Of a stretch of DNA of 50,030 nt, positions 7,361 to 15,793 are shown one piece after another (within the stretch, counting starts at the first letter, position 1; each line of letters opens with the position of its first letter). The stretch is from contig SUXM01000019.1 in NCBI GenBank assembly GCA_015060925.1, positions 1 through 50,030 of the forward strand, written 5' to 3'. Made by a program: the position numbers and the translations under genes. The notes under the pieces were generated by a model. It saw only the letters and a list, made by a program, of their open reading frames with translations. It was not told the origin of the DNA and did not search any database. The DNA comes from Parabacteroides distasonis (GTDB lineage Bacteria > Bacteroidota > Bacteroidia > Bacteroidales > Tannerellaceae).

Positions 7361-7368
7361 TACCTTTG
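7361..7368 (+). promoter_or_regulatory. -7 box for the TauE/SafE gene
   Basis: TACCTTTG lies 18 bases before the ATG at 7386. The -33 element is weak. The transporter therefore appears to be transcribed separately from the DUF4248 operon. Confidence 0.5.
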
Positions 7369-7385
7369 CGCCAGAATCTCGAAAA

Positions 7386-8111
7386 ATGACTGAAACAACT
7401 ATTTTCATATTCCTTTTATCGATTGTTGCCAGCTTCATTCAGCGGGTAAGTGGATTTGGTTTCGGTATATTCGTGATGATGTTTTTCCCCTTTTTCCTAC
7501 CAACTTATGGTGAATCGGTCACTATCTCCGGTCTGTTGGCAGGAACGACAGCCCTGCTTATTGCCATTCGGAATTGGCGTTTCATCCGTTGGCGAACCAT
7601 GGGGATTGTTTTATTATTCAATATCATAGCCTCTTTCATTGCGATTGAATACATGTCGTCATTGAGCAATGACACTTTGAAACGTTGTTTTGGTGTAGTC
7701 TTAATTTTGATTGCCCTCTATTTCCTTTTCTGTGAGGGGAGACTGAACCTCCTATTCAAATCCAAAGGAGCACAAGCCATTATAGGAGCCGTTAGTGGTG
7801 TCATGGGTGGTATGTTTGCCATGCCCGGACCGGCAGTTGTCCTCTATTGTATTGGCACAATCGAAGACAAACGGGAATACCTCACCACCCTACAGGCCTA
7901 TTCAGTCTTATTCAATATCTTCTATACCCTTTTCCGTGCACGGGTAGGATTCTTTTCTGAAAACACATTCCTTTGGTGGGGAATTGGCTTGCTTGGATTG
8001 GTAATCGGTGCCTGGATTGGAGCACGTTGTTTCGAACGGATCAGTGGTGCTTTATTGAAAAAAATCGTCTATTCCATGATGCTTATCAGTGGTATTGTTG
8101 CCATTATCTAA
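7386..8111 (+). CDS. TauE/SafE family anion exporter
   Basis: A 241-residue integral membrane protein with about seven or eight hydrophobic helices. It has the two-half TauE/SafE layout: an N-terminal SGFGFGIFVM segment near residues 22-31 and a matching glycine-rich AVSGVMGGMFAMPGP near 135-150. The family exports sulfite, sulfoacetate or related organosulfur anions across the inner membrane; the substrate here cannot be told. The gene has its own promoter and lies between the DUF4248 and amidase genes, a cluster that normally lacks a transporter, so it is probably an independent insertion. The ATG at 7386 is the only reasonable start. Confidence 0.85.
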   Translation: MTETTIFIFLLSIVASFIQRVSGFGFGIFVMMFFPFFLPTYGESVTISGLLAGTTALLIAIRNWRFIRWRTMGIVLLFNIIASFIAIEYMSSLSNDTLKRCFGVVLILIALYFLFCEGRLNLLFKSKGAQAIIGAVSGVMGGMFAMPGPAVVLYCIGTIEDKREYLTTLQAYSVLFNIFYTLFRARVGFFSENTFLWWGIGLLGLVIGAWIGARCFERISGALLKKIVYSMMLISGIVAII

Positions 8112-8203
8112 GATTAACTCAATCCATTTCCACCTTCACCGACAACTTCCGACTACTCCTTTAATGATATCCATACCTTTACCTCAAACAAAAACGAAAA
8201 GGT

Positions 8204-8614
8204 ATGAGAAAAATCAATTTAATCGTATTGCATTGTTCGGCAACAAAAGACACCCAGTCCTATTCACCCGAACAGTTGGAACGAGATCATAAAGCGCGTG
8301 GATTCACCCAAGCCGGTTATCACTTTTACATTCGCCGCAATGGCGAGATTATCTCCATGCGACCGGTCGAACAGATCCCGGCACATGCCAAAGGATTTAA
8401 CCGAAACAGTATCGCCATCTGTTACGAAGGAGGATTGGATGTGACCGGAAAACCCAAAGATACCCGTACACCCAAACAGAAGGAATCAATCCGTATCTTA
8501 TTATTACTTCTTCTTACCCACCATCCCGGTTCCCGTATCTGTGGCCATCGGGATTTAGGTGCACACAAAGCATGTCCCTGTTTCAATGCGGAGGATGAAT
8601 ATGCCGACCTTTAA
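8204..8614 (+). CDS. N-acetylmuramoyl-L-alanine amidase (phage-type)
   Basis: A 136-residue single-domain amidase_2 (T7 lysozyme-like) enzyme that cleaves the lactyl-amide bond between muramic acid and the stem peptide. Visible ligands: the first zinc histidine in IVLHCSAT (residue 10), the GYHFYIRRNG segment (about 38-47), and HRDLGAHKACPCFN near the end with the second histidine and cysteine ligands. There is no signal peptide, as in many phage endolysins. Its end overlaps the next small membrane protein gene by 14 bases, and a lipoprotein gene follows, an arrangement that resembles a phage lysis cassette. It may act on neighbouring cells or during release of a particle; that is inference. 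Confidence 0.9.
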   Translation: MRKINLIVLHCSATKDTQSYSPEQLERDHKARGFTQAGYHFYIRRNGEIISMRPVEQIPAHAKGFNRNSIAICYEGGLDVTGKPKDTRTPKQKESIRILLLLLLTHHPGSRICGHRDLGAHKACPCFNAEDEYADL

Positions 8615-8837
8615 GAGAAAAACATACCGTTTGAACGGTCAGTTGGCCATGGCATTCCTGTTAACCATGTCCGGCATCAGTCTGCTTTTTATGGGGTTCT
8701 GGTATCATCCGACCGGAGAGATCCACCACTCGGTATTAGTAGCCTTTGGTGAGGTCTCCACCTTTGCCGGTGCCCTGTTCGGGGTTGATTATAGTTACAA
8801 ATTCAAATACAAAAAAGAACATGAAAAAGAATCATAG
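8601..8837 (+). CDS. Small two-helix membrane protein, holin-like
   Basis: A 78-residue protein with hydrophobic segments at about 15-33 (LAMAFLLTMSGISLLFMGFW) and 45-60, a basic N-terminus and a lysine/glutamate-rich tail. I chose the ATG at 8601 because a GGAGG Shine-Dalgarno sits seven bases upstream; earlier in-frame ATGs lie inside the amidase gene without such a site. It overlaps the amidase by 14 bases and the following lipoprotein gene by 17. Size, topology and position after an endolysin-like amidase suggest a holin, but no family signature confirms it. Confidence 0.6.
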   Translation: MPTFKRKTYRLNGQLAMAFLLTMSGISLLFMGFWYHPTGEIHHSVLVAFGEVSTFAGALFGVDYSYKFKYKKEHEKES

Positions 8838-9276
8838 CCTACAAGGAGGAGCCGGTTGCTTATTACTGGCTTCCCTCCTTTTCCTTCCGACCTGTGCACT
8901 GCATAAGAAAACAATCCAAAAGGAACAGATACAGAGCCGAACAATGGCATGTCAGACCGACAGCCTTCATCTTATCCATCAAACCAAGCAGAAACAACAA
9001 TTCGTGATCCATCGGGATGAGATCTACTTTTCTGCACCCGACAGTAACGGACAACAACATATCACCGCCTTAATCCGTAACCGTATCGACCAAAAGAAGC
9101 AATCAACCATACAGGATACCTTATCCACCTGTTCATCCCTGCAATCCATAGAAGAAACCGGAATCGAGAAACAACTCAAACAATCACCTGATTCTCTCTT
9201 CCATCTACCCTGTTGGACGTGGGTAATAATCCTCCTTTCTCTCCTGCTTTTTGGGATAAAAAAAATTAAAAGATAA
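8821..9276 (+). CDS. Putative lipoprotein with C-terminal membrane helix
   Basis: A 151-residue protein from the ATG at 8821. The N-terminus has a lysine pair, a hydrophobic run and a cysteine (FLPTC at about 21-25) that could be a lipobox, although proline at -2 is unusual. A glutamine-rich, probably periplasmic region follows, then a C-terminal membrane helix (WTWVIILLSLLLFGIKKIKR). An envelope-spanning protein with anchors at both ends is spanin-like in topology, which fits third place after the amidase and holin-like genes. No homology was recognised. The start overlaps the preceding gene by 17 bases, so the three are co-translated. Confidence 0.6.
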   Translation: MKKNHSLQGGAGCLLLASLLFLPTCALHKKTIQKEQIQSRTMACQTDSLHLIHQTKQKQQFVIHRDEIYFSAPDSNGQQHITALIRNRIDQKKQSTIQDTLSTCSSLQSIEETGIEKQLKQSPDSLFHLPCWTWVIILLSLLLFGIKKIKR

Positions 9277-9300
9277 AATATCTTATCTATAATCTTCCTC

Positions 9301-11415
9301 TTAATCTTCAAGCAAAGGCAAAGTAGTCCCGATCTTAGAGAATGGTAAAAGAGGAAAATCTTTTATCATTCGGTAAACAGGAGCATCAGCCTCAAAACCT
9401 TTCAGAGGATTAGATGGATCTACCCAACCAGGGTTGGTACTTGTAACCCAATTATTATTCATTTCTAACCACTCTGTACGGCCGGCTACCACATTCCCTA
9501 TTTGATAAAACAGATTACCTTCTATTAAATTACCTTGTGGGTATGAAGGATCAGACTCCCAATAAGTCGGTAACCTAGGATAAGCTTTACTATAAGGAGG
9601 TTGTTTGTAATTTACCGTCTTCAACCTTTGGTCTATTACCCCTCCCTTTTCAACCATGGACTTTCCCCAATTCTGCATCCTATTATCAACACGAATAGCG
9701 ATCGGAGAATCCACAAAAATATTATTCTTGTAATGATTCTGATGTCCTCCACCAATCAACACAGGAATGGATCCCGCTTTATAATAAATATTGCCATAAA
9801 CTTCACCTCCACAGGCTCCATCATCATGATAAGTAGCCGTTACCCTATGATGCGCACTTAGGTCATGGAAGAAACAATAACGTATGACATTACCCAACTC
9901 CGATGGATCACGACCATAGTATATCGCAGCTTGGTCATCAACCTCATTACAGACACGGGTTATGTCGCACAACTCGATTACATGATCATTTCCATGAAAC
10001 AATATAGCCATACTCGGGGCATCATAGATACTACATCCGGAAACTCTATTGCCTACTCCATCTATCCAAACACCCGGACGATATGATTTTTCAATACGGT
10101 TATAGTTATAAATACGACAATTTTCCACATAATTTCCTGCCGGAGTCAATGTTGCTCTATCACCACCTCCCAAGCTGATACCACCTGCTCCAGTCTGATA
10201 AATATAACAATCCACTATTCCGTTATTCGTACCCCCTTGACGATTAAACAGAATATCTTCATACAAACGTCCCATTAAATCTCCAATCTCACGCGCAACA
10301 GGTTTCCCTCCAAATTTATGTCCTTCCGTATTTGTAAGTTTATAAGTTCCTTTTCCTATTGCAATACCTACTCCTCCCATATTTCGAACAACACATTCCT
10401 TTATCAGCACATGATGCGTATTCTCCAAATAAATGCCTATCTGACGACCATATTCAAAAATAATTCCTTCTACTTCCACATTACTACAATTCTCAATTGC
10501 AAGTAATGGAGCATCAAGACAAGAGACATTTATGTCTTTGATCTCTTCCTGGGGCATAAACACATACATCTTTCTATTCTCCGCATCCAACACAAACTCA
10601 CCAGGTACATCCAATTCTTCCAACAAATTTAAAGCCATCCATCTTCTCCATGGCTTCCCCGACATGAATCCATACAAAGTATGTTGTGCTGTATGAATTT
10701 TCTTTTGGAGTGTATCAATAGCTTCCACACGAATCATATCATCTGCATACCCATGGGCAAAATAACCGCTTATCCATAAATCTGTCACCTTTTTCCATCT
10801 ATTAAGATGATCTTCTTCATAACCAAAAACCGGATAATCGGCTTTCTCTCCATTTTTTGAGATACCTGATTCATAGACCTTTTTTATGGCGATTGTCGAA
10901 TCATTCGGCCAACGGGCTATTCGCAAAGGTTTTCCATTTATATACATTTCAGTCCATGCACTTTGTGTAGGTCGTCCAAAACCTGTAGCATGTAATCCTT
11001 CAAACGGAATACCAAACTTACCAAAATCTACAACCCTAATATTTTGACGGAATTCAGGTTGTAGTCGTTCCAAAGCAGCTACATCCTTTACCTTTTTAAG
11101 CATCCTTGCAGCTAATTTCCTTCCTCCGGAAATCGAAACTTGCTCATTTTCAAATGCAGTCAATTTAACATTGTTCCGGGTTATTTCCAATGTTGTATCC
11201 AACTCATAACATCCTTTTCTTAATTTAATTTCTACCGGTATATCATGGTTTAACCGTTTGGCTTTATCAAGAGCAGCTGCCACAGTTTTTAAAGGGTGAG
11301 CCACATTCCCTGAAGCCTTATCATTCCCAGTTGGAGAGACAACAATAACGACTCTATCCGTAGCTAAGACATTTAATGACAAAACAAAAAATACAATAAA
11401 AAACAGACTCCTCAT
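9301..11415 (-). CDS. Secreted right-handed parallel beta-helix protein
   Basis: A 704-residue exported protein with a clear signal peptide (MRSLFFIVFFVLSLNVLATD). Next comes VVSPTGNDKASGN and a PLKTVAAALDKAK segment, the usual entry to Bacteroidetes beta-helix enzymes. From about residue 290 there are many short coils with N/G/V-rich turns (NCSNVEVEGIIFEYGR, NRVSGCSIYDAPSMAILFHG, NVIRYCFFHD). Such proteins are polysaccharide lyases or glycoside hydrolases (some GH141 members look like this) acting on complex glycans, but no catalytic residues can be assigned. No SusCD pair is adjacent. It converges with the lipoprotein gene across 24 bases and is divergent from the aldose epimerase gene. Confidence 0.8.
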   Translation of the reverse strand: MRSLFFIVFFVLSLNVLATDRVVIVVSPTGNDKASGNVAHPLKTVAAALDKAKRLNHDIPVEIKLRKGCYELDTTLEITRNNVKLTAFENEQVSISGGRKLAARMLKKVKDVAALERLQPEFRQNIRVVDFGKFGIPFEGLHATGFGRPTQSAWTEMYINGKPLRIARWPNDSTIAIKKVYESGISKNGEKADYPVFGYEEDHLNRWKKVTDLWISGYFAHGYADDMIRVEAIDTLQKKIHTAQHTLYGFMSGKPWRRWMALNLLEELDVPGEFVLDAENRKMYVFMPQEEIKDINVSCLDAPLLAIENCSNVEVEGIIFEYGRQIGIYLENTHHVLIKECVVRNMGGVGIAIGKGTYKLTNTEGHKFGGKPVAREIGDLMGRLYEDILFNRQGGTNNGIVDCYIYQTGAGGISLGGGDRATLTPAGNYVENCRIYNYNRIEKSYRPGVWIDGVGNRVSGCSIYDAPSMAILFHGNDHVIELCDITRVCNEVDDQAAIYYGRDPSELGNVIRYCFFHDLSAHHRVTATYHDDGACGGEVYGNIYYKAGSIPVLIGGGHQNHYKNNIFVDSPIAIRVDNRMQNWGKSMVEKGGVIDQRLKTVNYKQPPYSKAYPRLPTYWESDPSYPQGNLIEGNLFYQIGNVVAGRTEWLEMNNNWVTSTNPGWVDPSNPLKGFEADAPVYRMIKDFPLLPFSKIGTTLPLLED

Positions 11416-11461
11416 ATCTCTAATCTGATTAAAGTTAACATTTTCATTATCCTTTAGGAAA

Positions 11462-11469
11462 CAAAAGTA
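11462..11469 (-). promoter_or_regulatory. -7 box for the beta-helix gene
   Basis: Read on the minus strand this is TACTTTTG, a good TAnnTTTG match, 47 bases before the ATG at 11415. It is back to back with the epimerase promoter. Confidence 0.55.
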
Positions 11470-11481
11470 ATAAAAAATTCA

Positions 11482-11512
11482 TTGGACTAAATATACAAAT
11501 TCTTTATATTTG
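11482..11512 (+). promoter_or_regulatory. Promoter of the aldose epimerase gene
   Basis: TTG at 11482-11484 and TATATTTG at 11505-11512 are 20 bases apart. The implied transcription start near 11519 excludes an ATG at 11514 and supports the start at 11547. Confidence 0.6.
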
Positions 11513-11546
11513 TATGTTTATTTTAACAACAGATCTAATAGACTCT

Positions 11547-12425
11547 ATGGAAACGATTAAAAATTCAATTTTAAGCATACAGGTAGCCGAACATGGTGCC
11601 GAGTTACAAAGTATTCAGAAAGACGGGAAGGAATATTTATGGCAAGGTGATGCCAAATTTTGGGGAAGACGATCACCCGTTTTGTTCCCTACGGTAGGAC
11701 GTGTTTGGAATAATGTCTACCGCCATGAGGGGATAAGTTATGACATGGGACAACATGGGTTTGCCCGTGACATGGATTTCCAACTGGTCAGCAAGGAGGA
11801 GGACAAGATTGAGTATGTATTGGAAAGTACGCCTGAGACATTAGCTAAATACCCTTTCCCCTTCCGCTTGCATATCGGTTATGAATTAGTGGAAAACCAA
11901 GTGATTGTCAAATGGCGTGTGGAAAATATTGGAGAGCGTGAACTCTATTTCCAGATCGGTGCGCATCCGGCTTTCTATTTCCCAAATTTCAACCCAACGA
12001 CATTCGACCGTTGCTTCTTTGCTTTCGACAAAACTGAAGCTTTACAATACATTTGCCCGGTGGAAAAAGGATGTGCCTCTCCGGAAATCCATACTTTGGA
12101 ACTAAACAAAGAGGGATTGATGCCGATTGACATCCACTCATTCGATTGTGACACCTACATTTTTGAAAACAAACAACTCAAAAAGATTACTCTTCTGGAT
12201 AAAGCGAAAGCCCCCTATCTCAGCTTGGCGTTCGACACTCCATTGGTTGCGATCTGGTCACCTACGAAAGAGCATCCCGATTGCCCATTTATCTGTATCG
12301 AACCTTGGTATGGTCGTTGTGATACCGTCGGATACGAAGGTGAATTCAAGGAAAAGGATTGGATGCAGACATTGGCTCCGGGAGCTGTATTCGAAGCAAG
12401 TTACCAAATCATCATCGAAGCATAA
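11547..12425 (+). CDS. Aldose 1-epimerase family protein
   Basis: A 292-residue cytosolic mutarotase-like enzyme of the galactose mutarotase superfamily, interconverting alpha and beta anomers of hexoses or hexose phosphates. Family marks: GAELQSIQKDGKEYLWQGD near the N-terminus, RRSPVLFPTVGR, the HGFARD histidine motif at about 75-80, IGAHPAFYFP with the second histidine near residue 150, and CIEPWYGRCDT near the C-terminus. The form is YeaD/LacX-like rather than GalM. I place the start at 11547, since the in-frame ATG at 11514 lies upstream of the predicted transcription start. A separate promoter precedes the next gene, so it is probably monocistronic. Confidence 0.85.
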   Translation: METIKNSILSIQVAEHGAELQSIQKDGKEYLWQGDAKFWGRRSPVLFPTVGRVWNNVYRHEGISYDMGQHGFARDMDFQLVSKEEDKIEYVLESTPETLAKYPFPFRLHIGYELVENQVIVKWRVENIGERELYFQIGAHPAFYFPNFNPTTFDRCFFAFDKTEALQYICPVEKGCASPEIHTLELNKEGLMPIDIHSFDCDTYIFENKQLKKITLLDKAKAPYLSLAFDTPLVAIWSPTKEHPDCPFICIEPWYGRCDTVGYEGEFKEKDWMQTLAPGAVFEASYQIIIEA

Positions 12426-12496
12426 CCATCTATAAAATTAATGCGTTAATAGAACGGATTTATAAGGTCAGATATTATTAGCATAAAATTTTAAAC

Positions 12497-12504
12497 TATC
12501 TTTG
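12497..12504 (+). promoter_or_regulatory. -7 box for the M24 peptidase/alkaline phosphatase pair
   Basis: TATCTTTG lies 23 bases upstream of the ATG at 12527, a perfect consensus box. No clear -33 element. Confidence 0.55.
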
Positions 12505-12526
12505 AAGGTTGAAAAAATAGAAGAAA

Positions 12527-13699
12527 ATGATACAAAATAACTTGATAGACGATTTACGCATCAAATGGACACGCATACAACAGGCGATGCAGCAGATAAA
12601 TGCTGACGGATGCCTGTTGACTGTCGATGTCAATCTTTATTATACTACCGGACGCCTTTTCAATGGCTATTTTTATCTGCCGGCAGAAGGTGACCCTTGG
12701 TTTTTCGTCAAACGCCCCAATGGATTAAAAGGTGAACGAATCGCCTATATCCGTAAACCGGAACAGATGCCGGAACTTTTTGCGACCAATGGCTTGAAGA
12801 TGCCGGAAAAGCTTTTACTTGAGGCAGATGAACTGACATATAATGATTATATCCGTATCCAATCTGTTTTCCAACCCAAAGAGACAGCAAATGCGACTGC
12901 CCTTATGCGTAAGTTGCGCCAGATTAAGACACCTTACGAAATAGAACAATTCCGTATCTCAGCCCGGCAACATGCAAAAACATACGCAGAGATCCCGACT
13001 TGCTACCAACCGGGTATGACCGATGTGCAATTCCAAGCTGAGATCGAACGGTGTATGCGCAGAAACGGTTCTTTAGGTATGTTTCGTGCATTTGGAGCAA
13101 ACATGGACATCTTCATGGGAAGCGTGTTGGCAGGAGATAATGCGGAAGCCCCCTCTCCTTTCGATTTTGCTTTAGGAGGAAATGGCTTGGACAGCTCATG
13201 CCCATTAGGTGCAGATGGGACTTTATTGAAAGAGGGTACGGCTATCATGGTCGATATGGCAGGTAATTATACGGCTTACATGACCGATATGACCCGTGTC
13301 TTTTCCATAGGAAAACTAACTGACCTTGCTTATCGGGCACATCAAACAGCTTTAAACATTCAAAACGAGATAGAAAACATCGCCCGTCCGGGTATTGCCT
13401 GTGCAGAGTTATACAACTTAGCTTTGCAGATTACAGAGAAAGAGGGATTGGGTCGTTATTTCATGGGAACTAAACAACAGGCCAAATTTGTCGGCCATGG
13501 CATAGGTATCCAAATCAATGAGTTGCCGGTCTTGACCCCACGCTCCAAAGAGTTGTTGGAACCAAACATGGTCTTCGCCTTAGAGCCTAAATATGTGATA
13601 CCGGGTGTGGGAGCTGTAGGTATAGAAAACAGTTTCTTAGTTACAGACAACGGACTGGAAAAGATAACTCGGTTCGAAGAAGAGATTATAAAATTATAA
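12527..13699 (+). CDS. Xaa-Pro peptidase family (M24) protein
   Basis: A 390-residue cytosolic metallopeptidase. The N-terminal creatinase-like domain (about 1-145) is followed by a pita-bread M24 domain with the usual metal ligands: D in MVDMAGNYTAYMTDMTRVF (both aspartates), H in GHGIGIQINELP, E in FALEPKYVIPG and E in VGIENSFLV. It should remove N-terminal residues before proline, or cleave X-Pro dipeptides. It is distinct from the aminopeptidase P at 29.2 kb. The alkaline phosphatase gene starts 11 bases downstream, so the two are likely co-transcribed from the box at 12497-12504. Confidence 0.85.
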   Translation: MIQNNLIDDLRIKWTRIQQAMQQINADGCLLTVDVNLYYTTGRLFNGYFYLPAEGDPWFFVKRPNGLKGERIAYIRKPEQMPELFATNGLKMPEKLLLEADELTYNDYIRIQSVFQPKETANATALMRKLRQIKTPYEIEQFRISARQHAKTYAEIPTCYQPGMTDVQFQAEIERCMRRNGSLGMFRAFGANMDIFMGSVLAGDNAEAPSPFDFALGGNGLDSSCPLGADGTLLKEGTAIMVDMAGNYTAYMTDMTRVFSIGKLTDLAYRAHQTALNIQNEIENIARPGIACAELYNLALQITEKEGLGRYFMGTKQQAKFVGHGIGIQINELPVLTPRSKELLEPNMVFALEPKYVIPGVGAVGIENSFLVTDNGLEKITRFEEEIIKL

Positions 13700-13710
13700 A
13701 ACATACAATC

Positions 13711-15414
13711 ATGAAAAAGACAATTTTAATGCTTTTATTAGCTTCTTTTTTGATGCCAGTACAGGCCAAAAAAGCGAATGAGATAAGACCGGTGAAAAAT
13801 GTCATTGTAATGATTCCGGACGGCACTTCCATTTCGACTGTGTCTGCCGCTCGTTGGTTGCAACGATATACTAACCCGGACAAAAAGATGTTGAATATTG
13901 ACCCTTATATGTGTGGAACGGTCATCACCCATTGTTCTAATGCGCCAATCGGTGACTCAGCTCCTACCACCTCTTGTTATATGACGGGATATCCAAGTTT
14001 GGCCGGTTGGGTTTCAACCTATCCATTAGCCGATCCGGAAGATGATATCTATCCGAACGATCCGAAACGTGCATACCAACCGCTGACTACTGTATTAGAA
14101 GCGGCTCGGATTTTAAAAGGAAAAGCTGCCGGATTGGTTTGTACCAGTGAATTTCCACATGCAACACCAGCCGACTGTTCAGCTCATAGCTATAACCGTA
14201 GCAAATACGATTGGATTGCACCTCAAATGGTACACAACGGATTGGACGTGGTTTTGGGAGGTGGCGCACCTATCCTTTCAGAAGAGAATGAAGCCATCCT
14301 AAAATCCAAAGGATATGGTGTCTTCAGAAATGATTTACAAGGTATGCGTAATTTTGAGGGAGATAAAATCTGGGCGTTGTATGACAAACGTGAGATGGAT
14401 TATGACATCGACCGTAATCCGGACGAACAACCATCCATCGAAGAGATGACCCGATTAGCTCTTAAAAAACTTTCCAAAGATCCGGACGGTTTCTTCTTGA
14501 TGGTGGAAGGTAGTAAAGTGGATTGGGCAGCTCATGCCAATGACCCGATCGGTACTGTTACCGAATTCTTGGCTTTCGACCGTGCTTGTGGAGCTGTTTT
14601 AGACTTCGCTCGTGAAAATGGTGAAACGGCTGTGGTGATTCTTCCTGACCATGCAACCGGTGGTTTGTCTATCGGACATAAAGGATTGAAGAACTACACA
14701 GGATTAGGAGCAAGAGAATTGTTCCACTCCCTCTCTCAATGCAAACGTACTGCATACGAAATGGCTCAGTTGGTAAATAAGCATCCGGCATCCGAATTAC
14801 AGAACCTTTTCCGTACATACTGGGGATTTGAATTGACGAAAGAGGAATTGGACGCATTATACAATTGTAAAGATTATGAAAACAGTCCGATACCAAAGGA
14901 TCAACGAAAATCCGGTATGGGAGCCTCTCTATACAGCAGTTCGTTGACCTCATTCATGGCGAAATTGATCACAGCCCGAACCTGTTTCGGTTTCACGACC
15001 GGCGGACATACAGGCGAAGAGGTCTTCTTGGCAGTTTACCATCCACAAAAAGACATTCCGACAGGTGTAAAAACGAATATAGAAATCAACGAATATCTAT
15101 GTAACCTATTCGGCTTTACGCATGATACGTTGGAAGAGCTGACTGAAGAAAATTTTGCTCCTCACACCGAAGTCTTTGAAGATTACCAATATGAGATAAT
15201 CCCTGCTGAAGATGAAAAAGGCTTCCCGACATTGGTTGTCAAGAATAAAAAAAGCAAAAACAAACAGCTTATCATCTCTCCTTACACCAATGTAGTTAAG
15301 ATGGGTAAAAAAGGAGAAGAAGAGATTCAGCTAAGCTCTGTAATCGTGTATGTAGATAAAAACAACACCTTCTACCTACCGGAAGATTTAGAAGAATACA
15401 TCGAAAGTAAATAA
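13711..15414 (+). CDS. Alkaline phosphatase
   Basis: A 567-residue exported phosphomonoesterase with an N-terminal signal peptide (LMLLLASFLMPVQA). PhoA-superfamily motifs are in order: metal-binding D37 in MIPDGTS, nucleophile S83 in GDSAPTTS, EFPHATPADCSAHS, VEGSKVDWAAHAND (E and H ligands), LPDHATGG (D and H) and GGHTGEEV (H). All the expected zinc/magnesium ligands appear to be present. It is longer than E. coli PhoA (about 470), the extra being a C-terminal region from about residue 470 rich in lysine and glutamate. It releases phosphate from organic esters in the periplasm. No Pho box was recognised. It is co-transcribed with the M24 gene and ends at a strong hairpin terminator. Confidence 0.9.
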   Translation: MKKTILMLLLASFLMPVQAKKANEIRPVKNVIVMIPDGTSISTVSAARWLQRYTNPDKKMLNIDPYMCGTVITHCSNAPIGDSAPTTSCYMTGYPSLAGWVSTYPLADPEDDIYPNDPKRAYQPLTTVLEAARILKGKAAGLVCTSEFPHATPADCSAHSYNRSKYDWIAPQMVHNGLDVVLGGGAPILSEENEAILKSKGYGVFRNDLQGMRNFEGDKIWALYDKREMDYDIDRNPDEQPSIEEMTRLALKKLSKDPDGFFLMVEGSKVDWAAHANDPIGTVTEFLAFDRACGAVLDFARENGETAVVILPDHATGGLSIGHKGLKNYTGLGARELFHSLSQCKRTAYEMAQLVNKHPASELQNLFRTYWGFELTKEELDALYNCKDYENSPIPKDQRKSGMGASLYSSSLTSFMAKLITARTCFGFTTGGHTGEEVFLAVYHPQKDIPTGVKTNIEINEYLCNLFGFTHDTLEELTEENFAPHTEVFEDYQYEIIPAEDEKGFPTLVVKNKKSKNKQLIISPYTNVVKMGKKGEEEIQLSSVIVYVDKNNTFYLPEDLEEYIESK

Positions 15415-15438
15415 GACCTCAAAGGCCTTACACATAAA

Positions 15439-15478
15439 AAAGCGGGTAAATGGATTATAAAACCATTTTACCCGCTTT
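15439..15478. terminator. Terminator after alkaline phosphatase
   Basis: A stem of about 15 bp (AAAGCGGGTAAATGG with CCATTTTACCCGCTTT, one bulged base) around a 9-base loop, followed by a T-rich run. The A-rich left flank lets it work for the minus-strand ORF at 15499-15759 as well. Confidence 0.8.
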
Positions 15479-15498
15479 CCTTTTATTTTTAATCAAAC

Positions 15499-15759
15499 TT
15501 ACAACTTCTCTACCTCTTCTTCATAGCGATATTCCATGCAGGCATACCAATCTCGTTCAACCGATAAACTCAATTCATAAGCCAATCGCTCGTCCAAACT
15601 CATCCGTTCTACCTCGACCGCACTCTTCAACTTCTTCAAAAAGTTATCATTCTCCCAAATATGTTTTGGTATCTTACATCTTCTTTTGAAGTAAAAACGG
15701 AACTTCTTCCAACTAACCACTTTCCCTATTAGTTTACAACTACCTCGGACATAATCCAC
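15499..15759 (-). CDS. Short hypothetical; probable remnant of an Rpn-type gene
   Basis: An 86-codon open frame from a GTG start. The C-terminal half (SLDERLAYELSLSVERDWYA...EYRYEEEVEKL) resembles the region just after the nuclease domain of Rpn/PDDEXK 'transposase' proteins, where ...SLTKEER-YD-S---YRD- is usual; compare EERWEYDQALKHYRDY in the gene at 45421. The nuclease domain itself is missing. Its first dozen codons are the phased repeat copy B rather than ordinary coding sequence, so the start is doubtful. It may be a fossil or a repurposed small protein. It reads in the same direction as, and downstream of, the AraC gene. Confidence 0.35.
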   Translation of the reverse strand: MDYVRGSCKLIGKVVSWKKFRFYFKRRCKIPKHIWENDNFLKKLKSAVEVERMSLDERLAYELSLSVERDWYACMEYRYEEEVEKL

Positions 15760-15792
15760 AATTACCTCCGATGTAATTTCAAATACATCCGA
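15743..15792. repeat. Phased repeat, copy B
   Basis: Three cores 22 and 21 bp apart: CCTCGGA (15743), CCTCCGA (15765) and CATCCGA (15786). The middle core sits in an ATTAC/GTAAT palindrome. The copy fills the gap between the AraC stop codon and the GTG of the 86-codon frame. Confidence 0.6.
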
Positions 15793-15793
15793 C

